Source of the DNA: Leptotrichia hongkongensis
GTDB lineage: Bacteria; Fusobacteriota; Fusobacteriia; Fusobacteriales; Leptotrichiaceae
Direction of reading: 5' to 3'
Length of the DNA stretch: 64,000 nt
NCBI RefSeq assembly: GCF_007990635.1
Contig: NZ_AP019846.1
Span: 1-64,000 of the forward strand
Below the pieces are notes generated by a model, which ran no database searches, had not been told where the DNA came from, and was given only the letters and a program-made list of their open reading frames with translations. Below are positions 46,408-55,662 of the stretch, piece by piece. Both the position numbers and the translations under genes were made by a program. The number at the start of each line of letters is the position of its first letter. Position 1 is the stretch's first letter.

Positions 46408-47838
46408 ATGACAGAAGAAATACTAAGTGTGGGGATAGACATTGGGACTTCCACAACACAGCTTATTTTTTCAAAGATATATATTGAAAATAGGGGAAGC
46501 GCATTTACAGCTCCTCAAATAAAAATAATAGGAAAAGAAGTTGTTTATAGAAGTGAAATTTATATTACCCCATTAGAAAATGAAACAAAAATAGATGCAA
46601 AAAAAGTTAAGGAAATAATAGAATCTGAATACAAAAAAGCAAATATACAATATAAGGATGTTTCAACAGGAGCTGTAATAATAACAGGAGATACTGCAAG
46701 AAAGGAAAACGCTAAGGAAGTATTACAGATACTTAGTGGAATGGCAGGAGATTTTGTTGTAGCAACTGCAGGTCCTGATCTTGAAAGCATTATTGCTGGA
46801 AAAGGTTCGGGAGCCTATGGATATTCTGAAGAAAAAAATACAAGTATCGTAAACTTTGATATAGGAGGAGGTACTACAAATAATGTTGTCTTTAATAGGG
46901 GAGAAGTGGAAGACACTACTTGCCTTGATATAGGAGGACGACTTATAAAATTTGATGAAAACAGGAATACACGTTATATTTTCAAAAAAATGTACGATAT
47001 TGCTGAAGATGTGAATGTAAAGCTGGAACTAGGAAAACCTATAAGTGAATCTGATTTGAGAAAAATAACAAGAAGAATGGCACAACTTATTTTTGAAAGT
47101 GTAGAAATTTTTCCAAAAACAGAACTGTATCATAAAATCGTAACATATAATGACTTCAGAAAGCACAATAAAGACATTCAACATTACTCATTTACTGGAG
47201 GAGTTGCAGATTTCATCTATGGACGTGTAGAAAAAGATTTGTACAAGTATAATGACATTGGAGTAGTTCTTGGTGAAGAAATTGTAAAAGTTCTAAAAGA
47301 ATTGAATATAGAGCCTTTGAAGTTAAGTGAAACAATAGGAGCGACAGTAGTTGGAGCAGGAAGCCATACTACAGAAATAAGCGGAAGCACAATTACTTAT
47401 ACTGAAGGAATCTTCCCAATAAAAAATATTCCTGTATTAAAAATGTCTGAGTCAGATGAGAATTTGCCTGTTAATGAACTGGGAAAAGTGATAGAAGGTA
47501 AGCTAGACTGGTTTAGTTCTGAAAATGAACTCGAAAATGTGGCTCTTGCATTTAAAGGAAAGCATAATATGGCATATAACGAAATAATGGAATTATCTTT
47601 AGTAATTTCAGATATTATCAAAAGAAAGCATGACAAAAAACATCCTGTAATCGTCATAGTTGAAAATGATATGGCAAAAGTCCTTGGACAATGTATGAAA
47701 CTGGAGCTTGCTGATTATGACATAATCTGTATAGATAGTGTTAAAGTAAGAGACGGAGACTACATTGATATAGGAGCGCCGCTAGGAAACGGAAATGTTT
47801 TGCCTGTCGTAATAAAAACATTGGTATTCAGTTATTAA
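46408..47838 (+). CDS. eutA: ethanolamine ammonia-lyase reactivating factor EutA
   Basis: EutA is an ATP-dependent chaperone that exchanges damaged cobalamin in EutBC. The 476-residue protein has actin-like ATPase signatures [17 protein letters not shown] and [15 protein letters not shown], and ends with [26 protein letters not shown] as expected for the family. CAAAGGAG precedes the ATG. It directly precedes eutB, the usual order. Confidence 0.95.
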   Translation: MTEEILSVGIDIGTSTTQLIFSKIYIENRGSAFTAPQIKIIGKEVVYRSEIYITPLENETKIDAKKVKEIIESEYKKANIQYKDVSTGAVIITGDTARKENAKEVLQILSGMAGDFVVATAGPDLESIIAGKGSGAYGYSEEKNTSIVNFDIGGGTTNNVVFNRGEVEDTTCLDIGGRLIKFDENRNTRYIFKKMYDIAEDVNVKLELGKPISESDLRKITRRMAQLIFESVEIFPKTELYHKIVTYNDFRKHNKDIQHYSFTGGVADFIYGRVEKDLYKYNDIGVVLGEEIVKVLKELNIEPLKLSETIGATVVGAGSHTTEISGSTITYTEGIFPIKNIPVLKMSESDENLPVNELGKVIEGKLDWFSSENELENVALAFKGKHNMAYNEIMELSLVISDIIKRKHDKKHPVIVIVENDMAKVLGQCMKLELADYDIICIDSVKVRDGDYIDIGAPLGNGNVLPVVIKTLVFSY

Positions 47839-47868
47839 ATTAATAAATTTTAGAGAGGTGGCAATAAG

Positions 47869-49233
47869 ATGGTATTAAAAACAAAATTATTCGGTCATAC
47901 GTATGAATTTAAATCTGTAAAAGATGTACAGAATAAGGCAAGTGAATTTAGATCAGGAGATGAACTTGCGGGAGTAAGTGCAAGTACAGCGGAAGAAAGA
48001 GTTGCCGCAAAAGCTGTGTTGGCTGAGTTAACATTGGCAGACTTAAGAAACAATCCTGCAGTACCTTATGAAGAAGATGAAGTTACAAGAATTATCCAGG
48101 ATGCTGTAAATGAAAAGATTTATGGAGAAATAAAAAACTGGACTGTAAGTGAATTAAGAGAATGGATTTTGGATTCTCATACAAGTGGTGATGACATAAA
48201 GAGAATCAGTAAAGGTCTTACAAGTGAAATGGTAGCAGCAGTTGCTAAACTTATGAGTAATATGGATCTTATTCAAGGAGCAAGCAAAATAAGAATTAAA
48301 AAATTCTGTAATACTGAAATAGGTGGAGAAGGAATACTTGCAACAAGATTGCAGCCTAACCATACAACAGATGATCCAGATGGAATTATGCTTTCAACTT
48401 ATGAAGGGCTTAGCTTTGGGCAAGGAGATGCTTTGCTAGGATTAAACCCAGTTGATGACAGTGTTGACAGTGTTATGAGAGTGTTGCATAGATTCCACGA
48501 AATAAAAACTAAATGGCAAATTCCTACTCAAATATGTGTATTAGCTCACGTAACTACACAAATGGAAGCAATTAGAAGAGGAGCACCTACAGACTTAGTT
48601 TTCCAAAGTATTGCAGGATCTGAAAAAGGAAATGAAGCATTTGGAATAAATGGAACAATGATTCAGGAAGCAAGAGATTTGGCATTAAAACATGGAACAG
48701 CGACAGGACCTAACGTAATGTACTTTGAAACAGGACAAGGTTCAGAATTGTCATCAGATGCTCACCATGGTTGCGATCAGGTTACAATGGAAGCAAGATG
48801 TTACGGATTTGCGAAAAAATTTGATCCATTTATTGTAAATACGGTTGTTGGATTTATCGGACCAGAATATTTGTATAACAGTAAACAAGTAATAAGAGCT
48901 GGACTTGAAGATCATTTTATGGGTAAACTTACTGGAATCTCAATGGGAGTTGACGCTTGCTACACTAACCACATGAAAGCAGATCAAAATGATATTGAAA
49001 ACTTGAAAGTATTATTAACAGTAGCAGGATGTAACTACTTTATGGCTATTCCTGCAGGAGATGACATAATGCTTAACTATCAAACATCTTCTTATCATGA
49101 TGATGCTACATTAAGAGAACTATGTAACAGAAGACCTATAAAACCTTTTGAACAATGGTTAGAAAAAATGGGAATAATGAAAGATGGAAAACTTACAGAT
49201 AGAGCCGGAGACGCTTCAATTTTCTTAAAATAG
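47869..49233 (+). CDS. eutB: ethanolamine ammonia-lyase large subunit EutB
   Basis: With EutC and adenosylcobalamin, EutB cleaves ethanolamine to acetaldehyde and ammonia. The 454-residue protein is full length. Recognisable parts are LANADL-type ELTLADLRNNPAVPYEEDEVTR, TRLQPNHTTDDPDGIMLSTYEGLSFGQGDALLGLNPVDDS, YFETGQGSELSSDAHHGCDQVTMEARCYG, and GVDACYTNHMKADQND. GAGAGGTGG lies upstream. The cofactor requirement links this operon to the B12-riboswitch-controlled transporter downstream. Confidence 0.97.
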   Translation: MVLKTKLFGHTYEFKSVKDVQNKASEFRSGDELAGVSASTAEERVAAKAVLAELTLADLRNNPAVPYEEDEVTRIIQDAVNEKIYGEIKNWTVSELREWILDSHTSGDDIKRISKGLTSEMVAAVAKLMSNMDLIQGASKIRIKKFCNTEIGGEGILATRLQPNHTTDDPDGIMLSTYEGLSFGQGDALLGLNPVDDSVDSVMRVLHRFHEIKTKWQIPTQICVLAHVTTQMEAIRRGAPTDLVFQSIAGSEKGNEAFGINGTMIQEARDLALKHGTATGPNVMYFETGQGSELSSDAHHGCDQVTMEARCYGFAKKFDPFIVNTVVGFIGPEYLYNSKQVIRAGLEDHFMGKLTGISMGVDACYTNHMKADQNDIENLKVLLTVAGCNYFMAIPAGDDIMLNYQTSSYHDDATLRELCNRRPIKPFEQWLEKMGIMKDGKLTDRAGDASIFLK

Positions 49234-49246
49234 GGAGGAAAAATCA

Positions 49247-50173
49247 ATGTTATCAGAAAGAGAACTAAAAGACGTAATTGAAAAAATAATAGGTGAAATG
49301 AAAATAGACGAACCATCAACAACTGTTGAAGAAAAAGCACCAGTTGTCAGTACAAGCTCAGTTTATATCGAAAGCGGAGATGAGCCACGTGAAAATCCAC
49401 ATATTGTAAACGGAGAAGTAAGAGATATTGGAAAAATAAACATAAAAGATCAAATGCTTGTGGATAATCCTGAAGACAGAGAAGAATATATGAAGTTAAA
49501 ACAAAAAACATCTGCAAGACTTGGAATTGGAAGAGCTGGAACAAGAATGAGAACAGAAGTTTTGTTAAGATTAAGAGCAGACCACGCTGCAGCGCAAGAT
49601 GCCGTGTTCAATGACGTGCCTACAGAATTTCTTGATGAACTTGGATTGTTTGAAGTTACTACTGAATGTGAAAGCAGAGACCAATATATCACACGTCCTG
49701 ATTTAGGAAGAAGAATTTCTGAAGAAGGAATAAAGACAATAGAAGAAAAATGTAAAAAAAATCCAACAGTTCAAATATTATTGTCAGATGGATTAAGTTC
49801 AACTGCAGTTGAAGCAAATGCAAAAAATATAATACCTGCATTGTTAAATGGGCTTAAAGGATATGGAATTGAGACAGGAACACCATTTTTTATCAAATAT
49901 GGAAGAGTTGGAGCAGGAGATCATGTTGGAGAAATTTTAAATGCTGATGTAGTTTGTATATTAATAGGAGAACGTCCTGGACTTACAACTGCAGAAAGTA
50001 TGAGTGCCTACATTACTTACAAGGCTCGTCCTGGAATTTCTGAAGCAAAAAGAACAGTTGTTTCAAATATTCATAAGGATGGAACTCCATCTTCAGAAGC
50101 AGGAGCTCACGTTGCTACATTAATTAAGAAAGTAATTGATGCAAAAGCAAGTGGACAAGATTTAAAATTATAA
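49247..50173 (+). CDS. eutC: ethanolamine ammonia-lyase small subunit EutC
   Basis: EutC binds the cobalamin with EutB. The 308-residue protein has the conserved SARLGIGRAGTRMRTEVLLRLRADHAAAQDAV and VQILLSDGLSSTAVEANAKN, with IGERPGLTTAESMSAYITY near the end. The N-terminal ~60 residues are an extension: an amphipathic helix ERELKDVIEKIIGEMKI followed by a flexible linker, the recognised way EutBC is targeted to the shell. GGGAGGAAAAATC precedes the ATG. Confidence 0.97.
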   Translation: MLSERELKDVIEKIIGEMKIDEPSTTVEEKAPVVSTSSVYIESGDEPRENPHIVNGEVRDIGKINIKDQMLVDNPEDREEYMKLKQKTSARLGIGRAGTRMRTEVLLRLRADHAAAQDAVFNDVPTEFLDELGLFEVTTECESRDQYITRPDLGRRISEEGIKTIEEKCKKNPTVQILLSDGLSSTAVEANAKNIIPALLNGLKGYGIETGTPFFIKYGRVGAGDHVGEILNADVVCILIGERPGLTTAESMSAYITYKARPGISEAKRTVVSNIHKDGTPSSEAGAHVATLIKKVIDAKASGQDLKL

Positions 50174-50217
50174 ATTAACTTAATAAAAAATAAAAATTAA
50201 AAACTTTAGGAGGAACA

Positions 50218-50871
50218 ATGAAAGGCGATAGATTAAAAGCAAATGTACTAGCTGTAAGATTAATTCCAAATGTAGATAATGATATGGCTAAAGAGCTGGA
50301 ATTACCTGAAGGACATAGAAGTATAGGAATTATAACAGCAGATTGTGATGATGTTACATATACTGCACTTGATGAAGCTACAAAAAAAGCTGTGGTTGAT
50401 GTGGTTTACGGAAAATCATTCTATGGTGGAGCTGCAAATGCGAATACGAAACTTGCAGGAGAAGTAATAGGGATATTGTCAGGACCTACTCCTGCGGAAG
50501 TAAAAAGTGGACTAGCTGCAGCAGTTGACTTTATTGAAAATGAAGGAGCATTCATAAGTGCAAATGATGATGATAGCATTGCATATTATGCACATTGTGT
50601 ATCAAGAACAGGAAGTTATTTATCAAAAACAGCAGGAATTGCAGAAGGGGAATCATTAGCATACCTAATAGCACCTCCGCTTGAAGCAATGTACGCTTTA
50701 GATGTTGCATTAAAAGCAGCAGATGTAAGTTTAGTTGCATTCTTTGGACCACCTTCAGAAACAAACTTTGGTGGAGCACTTTTAACAGGAAGTCAGTCAG
50801 CATGTAAAGCTGCGTGCGATGCTTTCGCTGAAGCAGTAAAATCTGTGGCAGATAATCCATTAAATTATTAA
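50218..50871 (+). CDS. eutL: tandem-BMC shell protein EutL
   Basis: EutL is a trimer of fused BMC domains with a large gated pore. The 217-residue protein starts KGDRLKANVLAVRLIPNVDNDMAKELELPEGHRSIGI and repeats the domain in its second half (AMYALDVALKAADVSLVAFFGPPSETNFGGALLTG). Length and features match the family. TTAGGAGG lies just before the ATG. Confidence 0.96.
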   Translation: MKGDRLKANVLAVRLIPNVDNDMAKELELPEGHRSIGIITADCDDVTYTALDEATKKAVVDVVYGKSFYGGAANANTKLAGEVIGILSGPTPAEVKSGLAAAVDFIENEGAFISANDDDSIAYYAHCVSRTGSYLSKTAGIAEGESLAYLIAPPLEAMYALDVALKAADVSLVAFFGPPSETNFGGALLTGSQSACKAACDAFAEAVKSVADNPLNY

Positions 50872-50893
50872 TTGAAGAACCATTGTTATAAAC

Positions 50894-50960
50894 TAGAATT
50901 GCCTTGTAAATTTATAGCATTAAATGTTTAAATAAAAAATATTTTTATTGGGCAATTCTA
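50894..50960 (+). terminator. possible attenuator between eutL and eutH
   Basis: A perfect 10-bp stem TAGAATTGCC (50894-50903) with GGCAATTCTA (50951-50960) encloses a 47-base AT-rich loop containing its own AATAAAAA/TTTTTATT stem. A short T-run follows. It could limit read-through into eutH or stabilise the upstream message. Loop shape does not show the EutV A1/G4 signature. The rest of the 50872-51133 gap is AT-rich without other features. Confidence 0.4.
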
Positions 50961-51133
50961 AATTTTTATAAAATATTTAAAAAATTTTTAAGTGTAGTTA
51001 TATTTGTGTAATTAAAGTTTTTGTAATCCAAATTAATAAAAAGTATTTTATAGAAAATGATTTTGAATAAATATAATTTTGAGTATTTTCATTTAAACAA
51101 AATAATTAAATGAAAATTTGGGAGGAATATAAA

Positions 51134-52231
51134 ATGGGAATAGATAAAATAATAATTATTATTATGACTATCTTTATGGCAATAGGTGGAATAGATAAAA
51201 TATTTGGAAATAAACTGGGATATGGTGAAAAATTTGAAGAAGGAATAATGGCTATGGGTTCACTTGCGGTTGCTATGGTTGGGATTATTTCTTTAGCACC
51301 AGTTTTAGGAAATATTTTGACACCAATAGTAGGACCAATTTATTCAGCATTAGGAGCAGATCCGGCTATGTTTGCAACAACACTTCTTGCAAATGATATG
51401 GGAGGAGCTCCGCTTGCATTAGGAATGGCTAAAAATCCAGAAGCTGGAAGATTAGCGGCATTTATATTAGGTTCGATGATGGGACCAACTATCGTGTTTA
51501 CAATACCAGTAGCATTAGGAATTATTGAAAAAGATGACAAGCCATTTTTGGCAAAAGGAATTTTAGCTGGAATTACTACAATACCGTTAGGAGTACTTGC
51601 AGGAGGATTAGTGGCTGGATTCCCAATAGGATTAATTTTGGTGAATTTGATACCAATAATAATAGTTGCTGCATTAATTATTTTAGGATTAATTTTTATG
51701 CCTGAAAAAATGACAAAAGGATTTGCAGTTTTTGGTCAAGCAGTAGTAATTATAATTACAATAGGATTAGTAGCTTCAATAATTGAAGCATTGACAGGTT
51801 TTGTAGTAATTCCTGGAATGGCTCCAATAGCTGATGGTTTAGGAACAGTTGGAGCAATTGCGATAGTTCTTGCTGGAGCATACCCATTAGTACATTTTAT
51901 TACAAAAGTATTTGGTAAACCGCTTGAAGTATTAGGAAAAAGTCTTGGAATGAACGAAGCTGGTGCAGCTGGATTAGTTGCAACTTTGGCTAATAATATC
52001 CCTATGTTTGGAATTTTAAAAGATATGGATGCAAATGGAAAAGTTATGAATATTGCCTTTGCAGTAAGTGCAGCATTCGTTTTTGGAGACCATTTAGGAT
52101 TTACAGCTGGATTTGATGGTGGAAAATATACTCAAATGATTTTCCCAATGATAGTTGGAAAATTAGTAGCAGGAGTAACAGCGATATTTGTAGCAAAAGT
52201 ATTATTCTGCAAAAAAGAAACTGCAAAATAA
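51134..52231 (+). CDS. eutH: ethanolamine transporter EutH
   Basis: EutH is an inner-membrane protein that admits ethanolamine when it is scarce or protonated. The 365-residue protein has about ten hydrophobic helices and family stretches IIIIIMTIFMAIGGIDKIFGNKLGYG, MGSLAVAMVGIISLAPVL, and the conserved FGDHLGFTAGFD near the C-terminus. ATG 51134 is chosen because GGGAGGA at 51119-51125 precedes it; the in-frame ATG 51110 lies upstream of this site. Confidence 0.93.
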   Translation: MGIDKIIIIIMTIFMAIGGIDKIFGNKLGYGEKFEEGIMAMGSLAVAMVGIISLAPVLGNILTPIVGPIYSALGADPAMFATTLLANDMGGAPLALGMAKNPEAGRLAAFILGSMMGPTIVFTIPVALGIIEKDDKPFLAKGILAGITTIPLGVLAGGLVAGFPIGLILVNLIPIIIVAALIILGLIFMPEKMTKGFAVFGQAVVIIITIGLVASIIEALTGFVVIPGMAPIADGLGTVGAIAIVLAGAYPLVHFITKVFGKPLEVLGKSLGMNEAGAAGLVATLANNIPMFGILKDMDANGKVMNIAFAVSAAFVFGDHLGFTAGFDGGKYTQMIFPMIVGKLVAGVTAIFVAKVLFCKKETAK

Positions 52232-52266
52232 AAATATGAAAAAATGATTATCTGAGGAGATGAAAG

Positions 52267-53412
52267 ATGAAATTTAGTATGAAAAAATTGATTGGATTAT
52301 TGGTATTTTTAGTTATGGCATTCGCTTTATCAGCTGCTAATTTGGACGAATTGAGATGGGTTCCAAAAAACAGGGAAGCTTTATCAAAACTTATAGATGA
52401 AAATAAAAATCAAGGAAATTATGTAGTCTTTGACTGGGATTATACATCAATTTATCAAGATACACAAGAAAATTTGTTTAGATATCAGATAGATAATTTA
52501 AAGTTCAAAATGACACCGGCACAATTTTCAAAAGCAATAAGAAAAGATATTCCGCTTGATAACTTTGCAAAAGACTATGTTAATGTAAAAGGTCAGCCTA
52601 TTAACATTACAAAAATAGCAAATGATTTGGATAAAAGATACACTTTTCTTTACAATAACTACATAAAAACTCAAAAAATGTCTTTGGAAAAAATTAAACA
52701 AACTGAAGAATTTAAAGATTTTAGAGGAAAATTAGCATTTCTTTATGAAGCAATAGGTGGAAGTTTTTCGCATGATGTAGCTTATCCGTGGGTACTTTAC
52801 CTATTTGAAAATATGAGCGTATCAGAAGTTCAAAAACTAGCTAAGGAAGCAAATGATTTTGGAATTGGGAATAAACTTGGAAAATATGTTCTTGAGTCAA
52901 GTGATAAACTAACAGGTGAAGCAGGTAAAGTAAGCCATCAATATAAGAGTGGTTTAAGAACTCAGCCTGAAACAGCCAATTTATTTCATGAATTTGAAAA
53001 AAATGGTATAAAAGTATATATAGTTTCAGCTTCTCTTGAAGATATTGTAAAAGTATTCGCAAGCAATAAGTCTTATGGATATAATTTAAGTTCTGATAGT
53101 GTTTATGGAATGCGTCTTGAAATGAATGGAGACAAATATGTTGCCGAATATAAGCATGGCTATCCACAAACACAGACTAAAGGAAAAGTTGAAGTAATCA
53201 ATAAATACTTGAAACCTAAACATGGTGGAAAAGATCCGCTTCTAGTGGCAGGAGACAGTGAAGGAGATGTAAATATGCTTTCTGAATACAAAGGTACAAA
53301 AACACTTCTTCTTATGAAAAGAAAAGGAAAACTTGACAATCTTGCAAAAGATGCTAGAGCGTTAATTCAAACAAGAAACGAAGAAACAGGGTTATTCGTT
53401 CCTGAAAATTAA
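52267..53412 (+). CDS. secreted HAD-superfamily phosphatase, candidate phosphoethanolamine/phosphocholine phosphatase
   Basis: The 381-residue protein has a cleavable signal peptide (hydrophobic 7-20, cleavage near ALSA-AN) and HAD motifs: motif I VVFDWDYTS with D56 and D58, motif II YIVSAS, and motif IV AGDSEGDVNML. The layout recalls the periplasmic phosphorylcholine phosphatase of Pseudomonas, a HAD enzyme that also accepts phosphoethanolamine. It sits between the ethanolamine transporter eutH and eutQ, 35 and 25 bases from them, so generating ethanolamine outside the inner membrane is an attractive role. The substrate is inferred from context only. Confidence 0.75.
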   Translation: MKFSMKKLIGLLVFLVMAFALSAANLDELRWVPKNREALSKLIDENKNQGNYVVFDWDYTSIYQDTQENLFRYQIDNLKFKMTPAQFSKAIRKDIPLDNFAKDYVNVKGQPINITKIANDLDKRYTFLYNNYIKTQKMSLEKIKQTEEFKDFRGKLAFLYEAIGGSFSHDVAYPWVLYLFENMSVSEVQKLAKEANDFGIGNKLGKYVLESSDKLTGEAGKVSHQYKSGLRTQPETANLFHEFEKNGIKVYIVSASLEDIVKVFASNKSYGYNLSSDSVYGMRLEMNGDKYVAEYKHGYPQTQTKGKVEVINKYLKPKHGGKDPLLVAGDSEGDVNMLSEYKGTKTLLLMKRKGKLDNLAKDARALIQTRNEETGLFVPEN

Positions 53413-53437
53413 TTGAAAGATTTTGGAGGAAGAAATA

Positions 53438-53899
53438 ATGGACTTAAAAAATTTAGATAAGGAAACATTGGAAAAAATATTAAGAAAAGTAGTACAAGAA
53501 GAACTTGGAAGAAAAGTTGGAGGATTTGAAAAACATATTGATAAAAGTGGAGTAGGAGTTGTTAAAATTCCTTCAGTAAAACCTGAAAGATTTGATACTG
53601 GAAATCCTAATGACAAAGTATTCTTAACCGATGTATTTACAATAGAAGAAAGCGGAAGATTGAGTTGCGGAGTTATGGAAATGGAAGAATCTGCATTTGA
53701 TTGGGAACTGAACTACGATGAAATAGATTATGTAATAGACGGAACATTAGAAATTATAGTAGATGGACGTAAAGTTACAGGAAACAGGGGAGATGCCATT
53801 TTAATCCCTAAAGGTTCAAAAATAAAATTTAGTGCTCCTAACTTTGCAAGATTTTTATATGTAATCTATCCTGCAAATTGGCAAGACACTTGTAAATAA
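53438..53899 (+). CDS. eutQ: EutQ cupin protein (acetate-kinase-type family)
   Basis: EutQ is a cupin reported to have acetate kinase activity in Salmonella. The 153-residue protein has the cupin core SCGVMEMEESAFDWELNYDEIDYVIDGTLEIIVDGRKV and GDAILIPKGSKIKFSAPNFARFLYVIYPANW. Instead of the proteobacterial N-terminal domain it begins with an amphipathic helix KNLDKETLEKILRKVVQEEL, probably an encapsulation peptide. ATG 53438 follows GGAGGA at 53425-53430; TTG 53423 is rejected. It is the last gene of the eut operon. Confidence 0.92.
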   Translation: MDLKNLDKETLEKILRKVVQEELGRKVGGFEKHIDKSGVGVVKIPSVKPERFDTGNPNDKVFLTDVFTIEESGRLSCGVMEMEESAFDWELNYDEIDYVIDGTLEIIVDGRKVTGNRGDAILIPKGSKIKFSAPNFARFLYVIYPANWQDTCK

Positions 53900-53923
53900 G
53901 TTAAATAAATACCCCTAAAAAAT

Positions 53924-53965
53924 AGAGGCTGTAAAATAATATAACAATAACAGCCTCTTTATTTA
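53924..53965. terminator. bidirectional terminator between eut and nik operons
   Basis: AGAGGCTGT (53924-53932) pairs with ACAGCCTCT (53950-53958) around a 17-base loop. A T-rich stretch follows on the + strand and a run of T on the - strand, suiting both converging operons. Confidence 0.8.
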
Positions 53966-54064
53966 TAGTAAAACTTATTTAAAACTAAACTCAAAAGCTA
54001 CGACTATTTTACTCAAACCATAAATTTATATAATTTTAGCAGTTTAATTTAAAATAGGTTTGAG
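53963..54064 (+). repeat. left arm of ~100-bp inverted repeat flanking the nik operon
   Basis: This segment is the reverse complement, with a handful of mismatches, of 59512-59613. Within it CTCAAACC (54012-54019) and GGTTTGAG (54057-54064) form a further stem. A related fragment appears at about 13610-13637. No open frame. It may be a MITE-like or other dispersed palindromic element. Confidence 0.75.
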
Positions 54065-54104
54065 CATATTTTAGAAAAATAATAAAAAATACCTAGAGAG
54101 TTAT

Positions 54105-54875
54105 TTATTGAATAGTTTCAATAAAATTTACAGCTTTTCCCAAAATACGTTTTATCCGTTCATTTTTTATTATGACAGGAGAATCAAGATTTTCAATAAT
54201 ATCAGCTATTTCTCCATTTTCTATTATAACTATTTTATCACATAGGTAATAACACGCTTCAAAATCATGGGAAATGAAAATATATGTTAAATTCATAGTT
54301 TCCTTTAGTGAGCCAAGAAGTTCAAGTATTTGCTCTTGAATAATAGGATCAAGCCCGCTCACAGATTCATCAAATATAATTATTTCAGGTTCCAGTATTA
54401 ATGCTCTTGCAATACAGATCCTTTGCAGCTGTCCTCCACTTAGCTGAATGGCTTTTTGTGACATAAATTCGGGATTAAGTCCTACCTTTTCTAAAAAAAT
54501 TTCTGCACGTTTTTTCATTTCATCGTATGTAATTTCTTTTTTATAGTGTATTTTTAGAGGTTCAGTTAAAACTTCCTCTACTGTATATTTGGGATTTACT
54601 GCTCCAAAAGCATTTTGAAAAACTAGCTGAATTTTACGATGAATTAAGGATAATTGCTTTTTATTGATATTTTTATATGATATTTCATTAAATACGATAT
54701 TTCCTTCATCAAAATGTTCCAATCCCACAAGCAGTTTTGCTAATGTACTTTTTCCAGAACCACTTTCTCCCATAATGCCAATACATTCATTTTGTGAAAT
54801 AGATAAATTTATTTTGGATAAAATAGCTTTTCTATCATAGTGTTTGCTTACATTTTCAATTACTAATTTTTTCAT
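54105..54875 (-). CDS. nikE: NikE/OppF-type ABC transporter ATPase
   Basis: The 256-residue ATPase belongs to the peptide/nickel importer group: Walker A IMGESGSGKSTLAKLLVGLEH, HRKIQLVFQNAFGAVNPKYTVEEVLTEPL, signature LSGGQLQRICIARAL, Walker B IIIFDESVSGLDP and switch ISHDFEACYYLCD. It is the last gene of the five-gene operon, one base from the preceding ATPase gene. The cargo assignment follows the binding protein and the riboswitch. Confidence 0.88.
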   Translation of the reverse strand: MKKLVIENVSKHYDRKAILSKINLSISQNECIGIMGESGSGKSTLAKLLVGLEHFDEGNIVFNEISYKNINKKQLSLIHRKIQLVFQNAFGAVNPKYTVEEVLTEPLKIHYKKEITYDEMKKRAEIFLEKVGLNPEFMSQKAIQLSGGQLQRICIARALILEPEIIIFDESVSGLDPIIQEQILELLGSLKETMNLTYIFISHDFEACYYLCDKIVIIENGEIADIIENLDSPVIIKNERIKRILGKAVNFIETIQ

Positions 54876-54876
54876 A

Positions 54877-55662
54877 TCAAATTCCTTCTTTTTTGTATCT
54901 TGTGTAGTGTTTTCTCAATATTAATGATTTTCCGTAGTCACTTTGAGGATTTTTTAACATATCAGAAGTATTACCTTTTTCAATCAAATTTCCATTTTTC
55001 ATAATAATTATTTTTCCGTCAAGTTCTTTTGCGAGATTGTAATCGTGAGTAATTACTATGAGTGAAGTGTTTTGGGATTGCAGATTTTTTAGTAATTCAG
55101 TAACTTTTTCGGTATTATAGTAATCAAGGGCCGAAGTAGGCTCGTCAGCTATCAGCAGTTCAGGTTCTAGCTGAATCATCATAGAAAACATTATTCTTTG
55201 CAACATTCCTCCACTTAATTGAAATGGATATTTTTTCATTAGTGCTTCTGGATTTAGAAGATTTAATTTTTTCATTTCTTCAATCATCTTATTTATACAT
55301 TCTTTTTTTGATAAGCCGAGCCTGCTTTGAAATAGTTCTACAGCGTGAGATTCCACATTTTGAAAAGAGTTAAACACAGCCATAGGATTTTGGGAAATGT
55401 ATGAAATTTTTTTACCTCTGTATTCATTCCACTCCTTTTCTGATATTTTCAATAAATCTTTTTCATCAAAGAATATATTCCCATTTATGTTGGCATTGTC
55501 AGGCTTTATTCCTACTAATAATCTGGAAAGCATTGTTTTTCCTGAACCGCTTTCACCGATGATAATAAGAGTTTCTCCCTTTGGTAATGTAAATGAAATG
55601 TCATTTAGTATTGTTTTGTTATCAATACTGACTTTTAGTGTATTTATATCTAATTTTTCCAT
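54877..55662 (-). CDS. nikD: NikD/OppD-type ABC transporter ATPase
   Basis: The 261-residue ATPase has Walker A IIGESGSGKTMLSRLLVG, ISYISQNPMAVFNSFQNVESHAVELF, signature LSGGMLQRIMFSMMI, Walker B LLIADEPTSALD and switch ITHDYNLAKELDG. Its start overlaps the end of the upstream permease gene by 13 bases, so translation is coupled. It works as a heterodimer with the neighbouring NikE-like ATPase. It is shorter than OppD (about 330 residues) and close to NikD in length. Confidence 0.88.
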   Translation of the reverse strand: MEKLDINTLKVSIDNKTILNDISFTLPKGETLIIIGESGSGKTMLSRLLVGIKPDNANINGNIFFDEKDLLKISEKEWNEYRGKKISYISQNPMAVFNSFQNVESHAVELFQSRLGLSKKECINKMIEEMKKLNLLNPEALMKKYPFQLSGGMLQRIMFSMMIQLEPELLIADEPTSALDYYNTEKVTELLKNLQSQNTSLIVITHDYNLAKELDGKIIIMKNGNLIEKGNTSDMLKNPQSDYGKSLILRKHYTRYKKEGI

